Assembly (NCBI GenBank): GCA_022432975.1
Contig: CM039510.1
Span: 31,837,023 to 31,901,022, forward strand
Direction of reading: 5' to 3'
DNA: 64,000 nt
Source of the DNA: Begonia masoniana
Taxonomy: Eukaryota; Streptophyta; Magnoliopsida; Cucurbitales; Begoniaceae
Position numbers and translations under genes: made by a program. Positions 55,699-64,000 of this stretch are shown in pieces. The first letter of the stretch is position 1. The number at the start of each line of letters is the position of its first letter. The notes below the pieces were generated by a model. The model searched no databases. It was given only the letters and a program-made list of their open reading frames with translations, and had not been told where the DNA came from.

Positions 55699-56643
55699 AA
55701 TTTAAATTCCATTTCTGAAACAGTAGGTGACTCTCTATTAGTGTGAGAGGTTTCTCCTTTTTCATATTTCGAATTATTAAATTGATTAGAATAAACACCA
55801 TGAGGTATTTGTTGTTCAGATATTTTTAAAGCTTCAATATTAGAAATAGGAGTTTCAGATACAGAAAATCTAGAACTAGGTAAATCTACTTGATAGGGAG
55901 GAATAGATGACCTAGAAGATAGACTTCTTGAAAACGATATTTTTCTTGATTGATTATTATCAAATTTAATTTCTATATGTCCTTCAGGGGTTTGAATAAT
56001 TTGATCGATTTTTTTATTAATAATTGGTTGAGGTAATACAGCTTGAGGAATAGTCCATTGTTCTGGAAATGTGACTTCATCCCAGTTTATTAATCTAGGA
56101 ATAACTATATTAGTTTTCATTATATCACTTTTAATTAATAAAGTTTTTCCTGGATTATCTTTTAATTTAACTTGAGGACATAAAGTATTCATTACTTTAT
56201 AACTTAATCGATAGATTATAGCAATAGTTTCTAAACCTTGAAGAAACTCATATCCATGAGTTTGAATATTTAAAACTACTGATTCGAATAAATTTTTATC
56301 AGTCAAAGATAAAGTTAAATTAGGATAAACATTAAAATAAATGGGACCATGACATAAACTGGTTTGTATAACACCCATTAAAGATTCTTTATAATTTTGA
56401 CTCCTAGCGTCTCTAAGAGTAGCTAATATACTAGCATTTAGACCTGGAATAGTTAAGGGTTTAAAAGCTATTTGAATAAGTCCAATATGAATATATTTAT
56501 ATTTAGTGAAATATTTTTGAATATCTTTTAATCCTAATAATTTTATAGTTTTTTCATTAGTATCTAAGCAAATAGTTTGCTCAGAAGTTTTAACAATACG
56601 ATTAATAAGATTTTCAAAAGCACCTATTTTATAAATAGTTTTT
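55695..56643 (-). pseudogene. EPRV movement protein, inverted copy 2, N-terminus cut off
   Basis: About 315 codons open from the family-X LTR junction (56643) to the stop at 55695. Contains the entire 30K-type core and the Ser/Arg-rich tail. Only the first ~50 residues are lost, replaced by LTR sequence. Of the two MP copies this has the longer uninterrupted frame. No EPRV promoter is linked upstream. Confidence 0.82.
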
Positions 56644-57292
56644 TGTAACACCCGGCATTTTTGCCTATGTAATTATTCCCCGAATATGTAAGCAGAATTT
56701 CTCCGATATGAATGCAATGATTGTTTTTAATAAAATTGTCGATGTGTTTAATCGAGCGAGGGTGATTCGTGAGACCGTATCGATTAAACTAAATAATGTT
56801 TTAGTTAAAAACCAATGAAAGGGCAAATTAGGAAGAAATTAAGGTTGGTGGGAGAAAACAAATAGATGATTGACATGTGGCAGCTTGTTGAAGAAGTTAA
56901 GTTCTTTCTCCTACGTGAATGTTCATTCACTTCTCTGTTTCCCCTCATCTCTCTCGGCTTTCTCTCTTCCAAGCGATTGAAACAAAACTTCCACACTTTG
57001 TTTCTCCAGCGTTTCTCCGTTTTCTTCAGCAAAGGTGAGCATCTTTTAATGCTAATAAATTTGGAAAAGTTTAAGGTGAGTTTTTATCGAAGTTTAGGGT
57101 TTCGGTTTTCGGTGAAAACTCACTGTTTTTGGATGAAAACACGTTGGTGTGTTTTCTAAAGAGTTGAAATGTGTTTGCTGCATTTCCTACGAGATATTAG
57201 TTAGCATTTGTAGCGTGTTTAAACTCTGAACATTCATGTTACAGGTCCGAGCTTTCCAGAGACGTTCGAGCATACTACTTGGCTGCACACAG

Positions 57293-57782
57293 GTAAGTTC
57301 ATGCATCTACGTTGGCCCTTAAGGCCCTACAACTCGGAGGTACTAGGTCTGGTTCGGGTAGATAGGTTTTAGGTTATGTTTTAAGTTAAACGTGTTTCCG
57401 TTATATTCTGTTCTCCGTTGTATTCATTCTGTCACCTGAAATGTTAAGTTTAAGCATCGCACTGATTCATGTATACACGTTTTCCTGTAAAATCATGCAA
57501 ATGTTTTCAGCACGGTTTTGAAGTAAGTAAGATAAATCCTGTAAAGAAAATGTATGGTTAGTGTGGACGAGGACTGGCATCCTGTCAAGTACTCCTGTTA
57601 TGTCCTGAAAGTGGCATGTACATCATGTTGCGCCAGCTCCTCCTCCCACTTATACCTTCCTGTCCAGTGAAACGTAATGTAATGTAATGTTCATGTATTT
57701 GAAATGTCCATGCATAGCATATGCACACTGCATTTCATGTTCTTACTGAGCTCTAGGCTCATAGATGAACTCCCTGTTGTAG
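57293..57782 (+). other. Putative intron-like module in family-X 5' LTR
   Basis: Donor ACAG|GTAAGT (57293-57298), GGCC-CTTAA-GGCC hairpin (about 57314-57326), hairpin TGAGC-TCTAG-GCTCA (57747-57761), acceptor TGTAG|GTAC (AG 57781-57782). Splicing is inferred. Confidence 0.5.
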
Positions 57783-58319
57783 GTACGGATACTCCAGAGG
57801 AGGACCTGCTCCTCAAGCTGATGAGTAATGGATTGTGGTGGATCGAGCTCATTGGAGATGGTTGCTGCAGTCAGATAAATTCTGTGTAGAGGTTTAAGTC
57901 TTTAAAGTAAAGTTCATATTTGTAAACTCTTCTGGATGTTTGTGGTTTCTGTTTTAAAACTCTGTTGTAGTCTTGTGTTTTGTTTGAAAGTTTTGTTGGA
58001 AATTTGAAATGTATAAGTCCTGTTGTTGATGTATTTAAAACCTCGTATTTGACAGATTGTATCCATATATTTTAAATGTTTTGAAAACATTCTGGAACTG
58101 CTTGAGTTCTCCCTTTTCAGGTCATGCATGGATAGTCTCGAATTTTAGAGCTATCCATGCAGTTTGTCTGCTCGAACTCCCGTCATTTGTAGAGTATGAA
58201 TTCAAAACTTTGTTTGAAATCGGGTTTTGAGGGTCTGAAGCCCTCATGCCTCCTGTTTTGATGTTCCCTGCCTGTAAGTCTTTATGTTAAAATTTGCCAA
58301 GTTTTATCTCAAAAACTGC

Positions 58320-58710
58320 ATCTTCCGATCACGTTCACTGCTGTTTTAAGTGTTTATCTACCGGTTGACGTCATCCATCTTCCGGCTGATGTCATCACTT
58401 TCTGCCGGTTATTTTTACTGTTTTTGTCTTCCGGTTGACGTCAGCATAAGTCTTCCGCCCAGTTTATAATTTTTGTCTTCCGGTTGACGTCAGCATAAGT
58501 CTTCCGCCCAGTTTAAAATTTTTGTCTTCCGGTTTACGTCAGCATAAGTCTTCCGCCCAGTTTATAATTTTTGTCTTCCGATTGACGTCAGCATAAGTCT
58601 TCCGCCCAGTTTATAATTTTTGTCTTCCAGTTGACGTCAGCATAAGTCTTCCGCCCAGTTTATAATTTTGTCTTCCGGTTGACGTCATCTTTTCTTCCGA
58701 TGACGTCATA
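58320..58710 (+). repeat. ~50-bp TGACGTCA array in family-X LTR
   Basis: About five units of roughly 50 bp, each with GTCTTCCGGTTGACGTCAGC then ATAAGTCTTCCGCCCAG, flanked by degenerate units. Same relative place as 1265-1715 and 25375-27240. Confidence 0.9.
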
Positions 58711-59120
58711 CGCCTTTCGCCCAACAGCTTCCTGCTTCTATGCTTATGATTTCTGGTTTACTGCCTGTCCATTTTGTTTAATTATTTTCTTCGCCATTTC
58801 TTCTCTTCTGTTATTCATTTCCGAATTGTGCATAGTTCTGTTAAACACCGTAGCCTTCCACAGTATGCTTCTTCCCAGTTAAGTTCTCTTAAATGTCCCT
58901 GTCTTCCTGCATTTTCGTTTCTCTTCTGTTATCGTTATTGAATTCCGTTTGCTTTCAACTCCTGAGAACTCTCTCTCTCGGTGAAGTTTTATAGTTTGTA
59001 AACGTTCTGTTCCTGTTTTCTGTTATAAAAAAAAATATGTGCCCGTTTTCTGCAAATGTCCCGGAGTGACGGCTTCGATCCCGGACCCCCGATGGGTTTG
59101 GTTTCGGGTCGTCACAGTAA

Positions 59121-59132
59121 TGGTATCAGAGA
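59121..59132 (+). other. Family-X primer binding site
   Basis: TGGTATCAGAGA, four bases after the LTR end; initiator Met-tRNA type. Confidence 0.88.
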
Positions 59133-59281
59133 GACACGGTTTTTAAAATCGATTCTGTGAAGTGTTGACTGCGCAACCCGCACGTGAGATCGCTCCACCA
59201 ACTGTAAGTATTTAGATTACTGTAACTGTCCTGTTTATTTAAAATTAGGTTATTCTGTTATTCTATAGGACTATCTTAGAA

Positions 59282-59806
59282 ATGGTGAGAGGACATCAGG
59301 AAGAATCCAGTGAAAGCTCTCGGGGCCATAGACCGATTGACAGAGCTGGTGGGGGTACAATCCCGCATGGTTGATCGAATGATGGCCAGAGAAGACGACA
59401 GAAACAATAACCATGGAAATATCAATCGTGATAATGCACCGCGAGACAATAGTGGAGACAGATTCCGGCGACTTCAGCCACCCTCATTTGATGGGTTGTC
59501 TACAAACCCGACCCGTGCTGAAACCTGGATTCGAACTATGGAGAAGATGTTCAGTTATGCAAAAGTAGAAGACAACAAGAAGGTTACTTGTGCCACGTTC
59601 CATCTCACTGAAAGTGCTGGATTCTGGTGGGATGCAGTGCAGTCGTCTACAGTGGCGTTGAGCTGGGAAGGGTTCAAGGGGATTTTCTACGATAAGTACT
59701 TTGACCGAGGAGCGAGAAAGGAGAAGTTACTTGAGTTCTCTCGGCTGCGACAGTATGGATCTGTGGCCGAGTATGTTCAGAAATTTGAGTCGCTATCCCG
59801 ATATGT
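59282..59806 (+). pseudogene. gag: Family-X gag, N-terminal part, frameshifted and cut
   Basis: ATG 59282 is in a different frame from the main gag frame (59310-59806), so one frameshift lies between. The main frame holds a Retrotrans_gag domain (FRRLQPPSFDGLSTNP, CATFHLTE, WW-type core, YGSVAEYVQKFESLSRY). Truncated by another LTR at 59807. The similarity to Tekay-1 and Tekay-2 gag suggests family X is also a chromovirus, but its pol is not in the window. Confidence 0.85.
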
Positions 59807-60129
59807 TGTAGCACCCGGTTTCAATAAATCAAAATAAGTTATTAAACGGTGGTATATAATTTTTATGGTTAAAATTTAGTGAAATGTTGATTAGGTTGTA
59901 AATGACTAGGCAGGGGCAAGATGGTAATTGCGAATTTATATTGTTGCTAGGGTATTTAAGGAAAGTTTAGTGAGTTTAGGTGGCCGCCACTCGGTTTATT
60001 ACCTCTGTTCCTTTTTTTCCAAGCTTTTGCTCTCGGTTACCAGAATCGGGTCCTCGCTGTACGGATGGTTTTTCAGCCCAATGCTTTTTCTGCAAATCCG
60101 CAACGATGGTAGAAATGGAAATGTAGTCA
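59807..60129 (+). mobile_element. LTR fragment, 5' end, ended by assembly gap
   Basis: Begins TGTAGCACCCGG after TATGT (59802-59806). It matches the start (minus strand) of the LTR at 40526-44180, for example GCTCTCGGTTACCAGAA against the reversed region near 43920. The remainder is lost in the gap. Confidence 0.75.
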
Positions 60130-60229
60130 NNNNNNNNNNNNNNNNNNNNNNNNNNNNNNNNNNNNNNNNNNNNNNNNNNNNNNNNNNNNNNNNNNNNNNN
60201 NNNNNNNNNNNNNNNNNNNNNNNNNNNNN
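60130..60229. other. 100-N assembly gap
   Basis: Exactly 100 Ns, the usual placeholder for a gap of unknown length. Left and right flanks come from different elements. Frames crossing it are meaningless. Confidence 0.99.
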
Positions 60230-60913
60230 AAGGCTGGAGACTGGCCATTAGCACCAGGATTAAGGCAAAACAAGGTAAGCATCTAACCCTTGGAAAAAGC
60301 ACATGGATTGCAATCTTGTCCCTTCATTTTGGCCTTCATCAACGGCTCCAATCCTTTCCATGGAAACCCTAACCTCCACCCTAGGTCTATATAATGCATG
60401 CATATTGTTGTTTTCAAGAACTTTTTGCCAATTTATAAAATATCTCTTTTGCTTCTTTGAGGTGGTTAGCCTTTGAGAGTTTCCTTGGTTTTTTGAACCA
60501 AGTGGAGAAGCCCTCCATTATTATCCTAGCTTCGGGTTGCTAGGATAATCCTTATTCATTCCCTCGCCTTCTCCAACGGGAGTCGGAGTTGAGGAAGAAA
60601 ACCTAGACCTTAGGTGGTCGGTTTTCCTACGGGAAAATCGTTTATCCGAGAGCTTAAACCGTAAGATCGCTCTACGGGTCCGCCAACGGTATTTCCATTA
60701 TTTTCATTTCCGCTTCACTTTCACACACATTTCCACCTTTAAATTCGGCCCTCAATATCACACACTCCACCTTTATTTTCTTGTCATTTTATTTCTTGTT
60801 ATTATTATCCATTTCCTTCTCTTTATTTAAGTTTTTGTATAACACTTGCACCCGAGCACATTTCCTATTTTTGTGGGTATCGCACGGACCCTTCTCTAGG
60901 GGATCCCGTGTCA
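60230..60913 (+). mobile_element. 3' part of an LTR of an unassigned retrotransposon
   Basis: Ends GGGGATCCCGTGTCA directly before a primer-site-like TGGTATCAAAGC. Unrelated by eye to the Tekay-like LTRs in the window. Contains a strong hairpin (60520-60549). Confidence 0.6.
60520..60549. other. Perfect 11-bp stem hairpin in LTR
   Basis: ATTATCCTAGC - TTCGGGTT - GCTAGGATAAT: an 11-bp perfect inverted repeat with an 8-nt loop. Possible RNA structure of the leader; function unknown. Confidence 0.7.
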
Positions 60914-60915
60914 AG

Positions 60916-60931
60916 TGGTATCAAAGCTTGG
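60916..60931 (+). other. Primer binding site of right-hand retrotransposon
   Basis: TGGTATCAAAGCTTGG, two bases after the inferred LTR end. It differs from the initiator Met-tRNA complement at one of the first 11 positions. Confidence 0.6.
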
Positions 60932-63149
60932 GGCTTCCCCTGAGTATTTTTATTGCAAAAAAAAAAAAAAAAAAAAATTACACAAAAGTTTTATTTATCT
61001 CTTCTGCTCTATTAAAAAAAATATAAATATAAATAATCTGCTCCTGTTTTCTTTTCTGTGCATTCGATTTCCAGCCCGCTTTTCTCGCTTATAATCTTAT
61101 CACCTATTAGTTTATTCAATTCTTGTTCAGCTCTTATGAGAGTCGATTAAAACATTGAACCTCTTCTCGGTTAGTTTAATTTTTCTGCTTAGTTTCATTT
61201 CTTTTTTTTTTCTTCTATTTTTAACATTTGCAGTAAGTTTGTTCATTGTTTTCTGGTTTCTTTAAGTTTCGAACAATAGCATCTCATCATCTGTTTAATC
61301 TTCTTTGAATCTGTTTGGCATCGATAGTGGGTATTTGACATCTATTTGATATTTTCGTTCTGCTGTTTGATTATTGTTGCTGCGAATCGCTAATTTTTTG
61401 TCGAGAAAATTTCCGCCTGAACATTTAAGAATTAAGCAGAATATTTATGGGTTTTAAAGGGGTCGGTTAAATTGCTACTGAGAAGAAACTAAATCAATAA
61501 TTTTGTGTTTTGTTTCGCTGGTTGACGTCGTAAGCTTGCCCTAAAATTGTTGAAATCAAATTTTCACAGCCTGTATTTACCGTGCCTGTAGTTAAAATAC
61601 AAAACAGAACCATCATTTGTGCTGCTTAGTATTAATGCGAATCCAATAATCTGTTTGCTGCTGATTATTATTCGATTTATCACTAAGCTGTAGGTTTGTT
61701 TTCTAACATTTTCTGCTGATATGGAAACTGAAAATTTACTGGCATTACCTGTTTGAAATCATTTACAGCAACTATTTTGCGTGCCGAAGTTTGAGACGTA
61801 AGACAGGATCATATTAGTGTTCTGTTGATAAAAATCTGATATATTTTGCTGCTGATTCTCTTTGGTTTATCACTGAGCTGATTAGTTTGTTGGATGTTCT
61901 ATTCTGGTTTGTTTAATCGAGTTCATTAGGCTGTCGTTGTTATTGGCTTGCAGAATTAATACGTTGCTGGTGTGTGCTCTGTTTTGACTGCTAAGAGTGG
62001 TTTGCAGACTCATTTTGTTCGTAACAATTAAATTACAGCACCTTAAAAACTGCTAACCTTATTCTGCCTTCTGTTGTTTTAAATCCAGCCTAGCTATAGT
62101 GTTGCTGAACTTACTGCTGTATGTTTTAGTGCTGCATTCTGGTATATACTCAGATTAACATTTACTGCTTTCACTATTGTCACTACTGGTTATGTTGGCG
62201 TCGTTGAAAGCTGTTTTGCAGAATACTTGGGTCACTATATTCCTGATTATTGTCGACTTAAAGGTATACAGAATCAGTTCATGGGTAACAAATTTTGCAG
62301 CACATAATATTTGAATCTGTCATTCTTTTCAACTACAGCATGTTTTCCCTTGTTATTGATTGGCTGTTAATTTGAATACTCATAACCGAACCTTTAGTAT
62401 TGAATTGTTTCAAAAGTCTAACGTAGAACCTCAGCATGCTTGCAAAGTATATTGAAATTTAATGGATGATGTTTTAAAAATTAAAGGCCAATGACTGCTC
62501 TTCAACCAGTACTAATTTAAACTACTGTTATCATTATATTATTTGCTGGAAATTCTGTGGCAACGTGGTTACCAATCTGCAGAAACACCTTGCTGGATTT
62601 GTTTGGCGGTAGTGCTCCGTGGGTAACAGAAATTTACAGCTGCTTATAATTGTTAAATTTAAATCTGTAACTTCCTTTTGTTTTACCACAGCAAGTACCC
62701 ATTCTGCCATTCACTTTTCTTGTTGCTGCTATTTAAAAAAAAATATATATATATATACTCTTTATTACTAGAAGAGCATGTAACCAAACAAACCCTTGCG
62801 CATAAATTTTTGCTGCTAAAGAATATAAAGCACATGTTGGTTGAATTAAATCTTTCATGCAAAATCTTTTGGTCTAATTAATTCATGCATGCAAAATGAC
62901 TTACAAATTGGTGAAATATGTTTTTAAAATTTAAGTGTTAATTTCTGTTAGTTTTTATTTTTGTTGAATTGGGTTTTCCTAAATCATTAGTATTTAAATT
63001 TTAAATCACGTATTAAAATATATATATAGATAAATTGAAAATTTAATCCTAAGCAAATTACCCAAAAATTTAAAGTTCAATTAATCTAAACTTTAGGATT
63101 AAGAACTCATGATTATTTTTTTAAACCTTCCTAAAACTTAATTAAAGAC
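60932..63149 (+). other. Long AT-rich leader before gag; no gene seen
   Basis: Contains a run of 22 A (60957-60978) and diverged internal duplications: a GCTGCTGATT...TTTATCACT.AGCTG block near 61652-61691 and again near 61847-61884, and a GGGTAAC...TTTACAGC/TTTGCAGC block near 62283 and 62618. Long non-coding leaders are common in some plant Ty3/gypsy lineages. No ORF of note. Confidence 0.6.
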
Positions 63150-64000
63150 ATGAACACTAGAAGAAGAATTATCCGAAGATATTATGATGAACCAAACATT
63201 CCCCCATTTAGTGGCCTCAATGGTAGGGATGAATATTTCTTTGGGTTGAAATAGTGGAAAATTTTTTTGCTTATGAGAGTTATTATGAAAGGGAAAAAGT
63301 TAAATTAGCTTCTAAGAGTTTAATCAAGGATGCTAAATATTTTTGGGAAAGATTTGTAGAAAAGAGAAGAAGAAATAAGGAAGAAGAATTGATTACTTGG
63401 ACAATAATGAAGAGATTGTTGGAGAAGAAATTTGCCCAAAAACGTCAAAATCAAGAGTCCAATTTAAGGAACAAAATTTTTAAGGAAGATCACCCTATTT
63501 GTTATCCTAGCCCCTCCAAATTTAAGGATCAAAATATGCGTGAATATCCCTCTACTCATGAAAGAATTTTAAGGGATAAAATGGGGATAAGGACTAGGGT
63601 TAATCAACCACCAATTCTACACTCCAAACCGATTGATTTAAGTCGGCTAGAGAAAAGCATACGCGAACTTGAAATTACTACCCATCTTTTTGAAAAGTGG
63701 GTTCAAGAGACCTTGAGTGAACGTGCAAACCCACCAACCATCCCTAAACCACCGCCTCCTATGCCCAAAAGGTTTAATGAAATTAAAGAAGAAACTCTAA
63801 GTGACGCTGAAAAACAAGAGATTTTAGAGAAAACGCCTAGCTTAAATGAAAAGGAGGAAGAGACACTAGAAGAAGTTGATTGTTATCCCGAAGAAGGTCC
63901 ACTTCTTGAAATGGACAATCAAACGGAGGAAGAAATACTAGAAGAAGAGATTTGTCATCTCGAAGGAGGTCAACTTATTATGGACAATCTAGTGGTTGAA
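63150..64000 (+). pseudogene. gag: Retrotransposon gag, one early frameshift, open to window end
   Basis: ATG 63150 (MNTRRRIIRRYYDEPNIPPF) reads for about 33 codons. A one-base loss near 63240 shifts the frame; the continuing frame from 63242 (WVEIVENFFAYESYYE) has no stop to position 64000, about 253 codons. The order (PPFSG at the front, WVE...F.AYE..YEREKVKLASKSL.KDAKYFWE) fits a Retrotrans_gag domain. The C-terminal part is Pro-rich, then very acidic. Not of the Tekay type seen elsewhere here; lineage unassigned. Without the right-hand sequence, pol cannot be judged. Confidence 0.75.

Larger units (their letters stand above)
56644..59116 (+). mobile_element. Family-X 5' LTR
   Basis: 2,473 bp from TGTAACACCCGGC to GGTCGTCACA, inserted in the EPRV movement protein and followed by primer site and gag. 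Collinear with 1-2026 and with the ends of 23680-36523. Contains the module 57293-57782 and the array 58320-58710. Confidence 0.92.

Noticed and set aside
59928..60302. ORFs crossing the N gap
   Set aside because: They read through undefined bases and join unrelated elements.
60781..62881. Host exon or promoter in the right-hand AT-rich region
   Set aside because: Lies between a retrotransposon primer site and its gag; no ORF or splice pattern supports a host gene.

Overview
This window is repeat-rich plant chromatin with no recognisable host gene. The evidence for a plant, probably a eudicot, is: Ty3/gypsy chromovirus polyproteins with a C-terminal chromodomain (Tekay/Del type), long LTRs of 2.1-3.9 kb with TGTAAC...GTTACA ends, initiator-Met-tRNA primer sites (TGGTATCAGAG), and several rearranged copies of an endogenous pararetrovirus (EPRV, Caulimoviridae-like). 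All the coding capacity is viral or retrotransposon-derived, and most of it is broken.

Backbone: the oldest layer is an EPRV array. Copy A (2027-9305) holds coat protein (CP), a protease remnant and two downstream ORFs that I call ORF4 and ORF5. Copy B starts at 22285 with an ORF5 tail, then a promoter region and primer site, then movement protein (MP), CP, a small ORF3, ORF4 and ORF5. It ends at 46134, where it meets an inverted copy (rev-1, 46135-49252) in a tail-to-tail palindrome. A second forward/inverted pair follows (fwd-2 49253-50534, rev-2 50536-56643). It is almost the same as the first pair but full of one-base indels. No EPRV copy in the window contains reverse transcriptase. Copy B is about 6.7 kb from primer site to joint once later insertions are removed.

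Insertions into the EPRVs: a family-X LTR (1-2026, running in from the left); an antisense solo LTR (4093-6950); a chromovirus, Tekay-1, with an extra 3' fragment (9301-22284) whose left LTR holds a solo LTR (12067-14172); a solo family-X LTR (23680-36523, TSD TATTC) that itself holds a very young complete chromovirus, Tekay-2 (27411-36315, minus strand, TSD AACTG); another solo LTR (40526-44180, TSD ATTGC); and a family-X element with LTR, primer site and gag (56644-59806), cut by a further LTR (59807-60129). A 100-N gap (60130-60229) follows. Beyond it lie an unrelated LTR end, a primer site, a 2.2-kb leader and a gag reading frame that runs off the right edge.

Themes: (1) most LTRs, although diverged, share a splice-donor/hairpin module and a second hairpin just upstream of a splice-acceptor-like site, with a covarying stem pair; (2) several LTR families carry tandem arrays built on CCGAT/CCGGT plus TGACGTCA cores; (3) the EPRV lineage looks like an RT-less genome component that kept promoter, poly(A) signal and primer site; (4) parts of the window (about 41.05-41.45 kb and 49.25-54 kb) look like uncorrected long-read sequence, so some breaks there may not be real.
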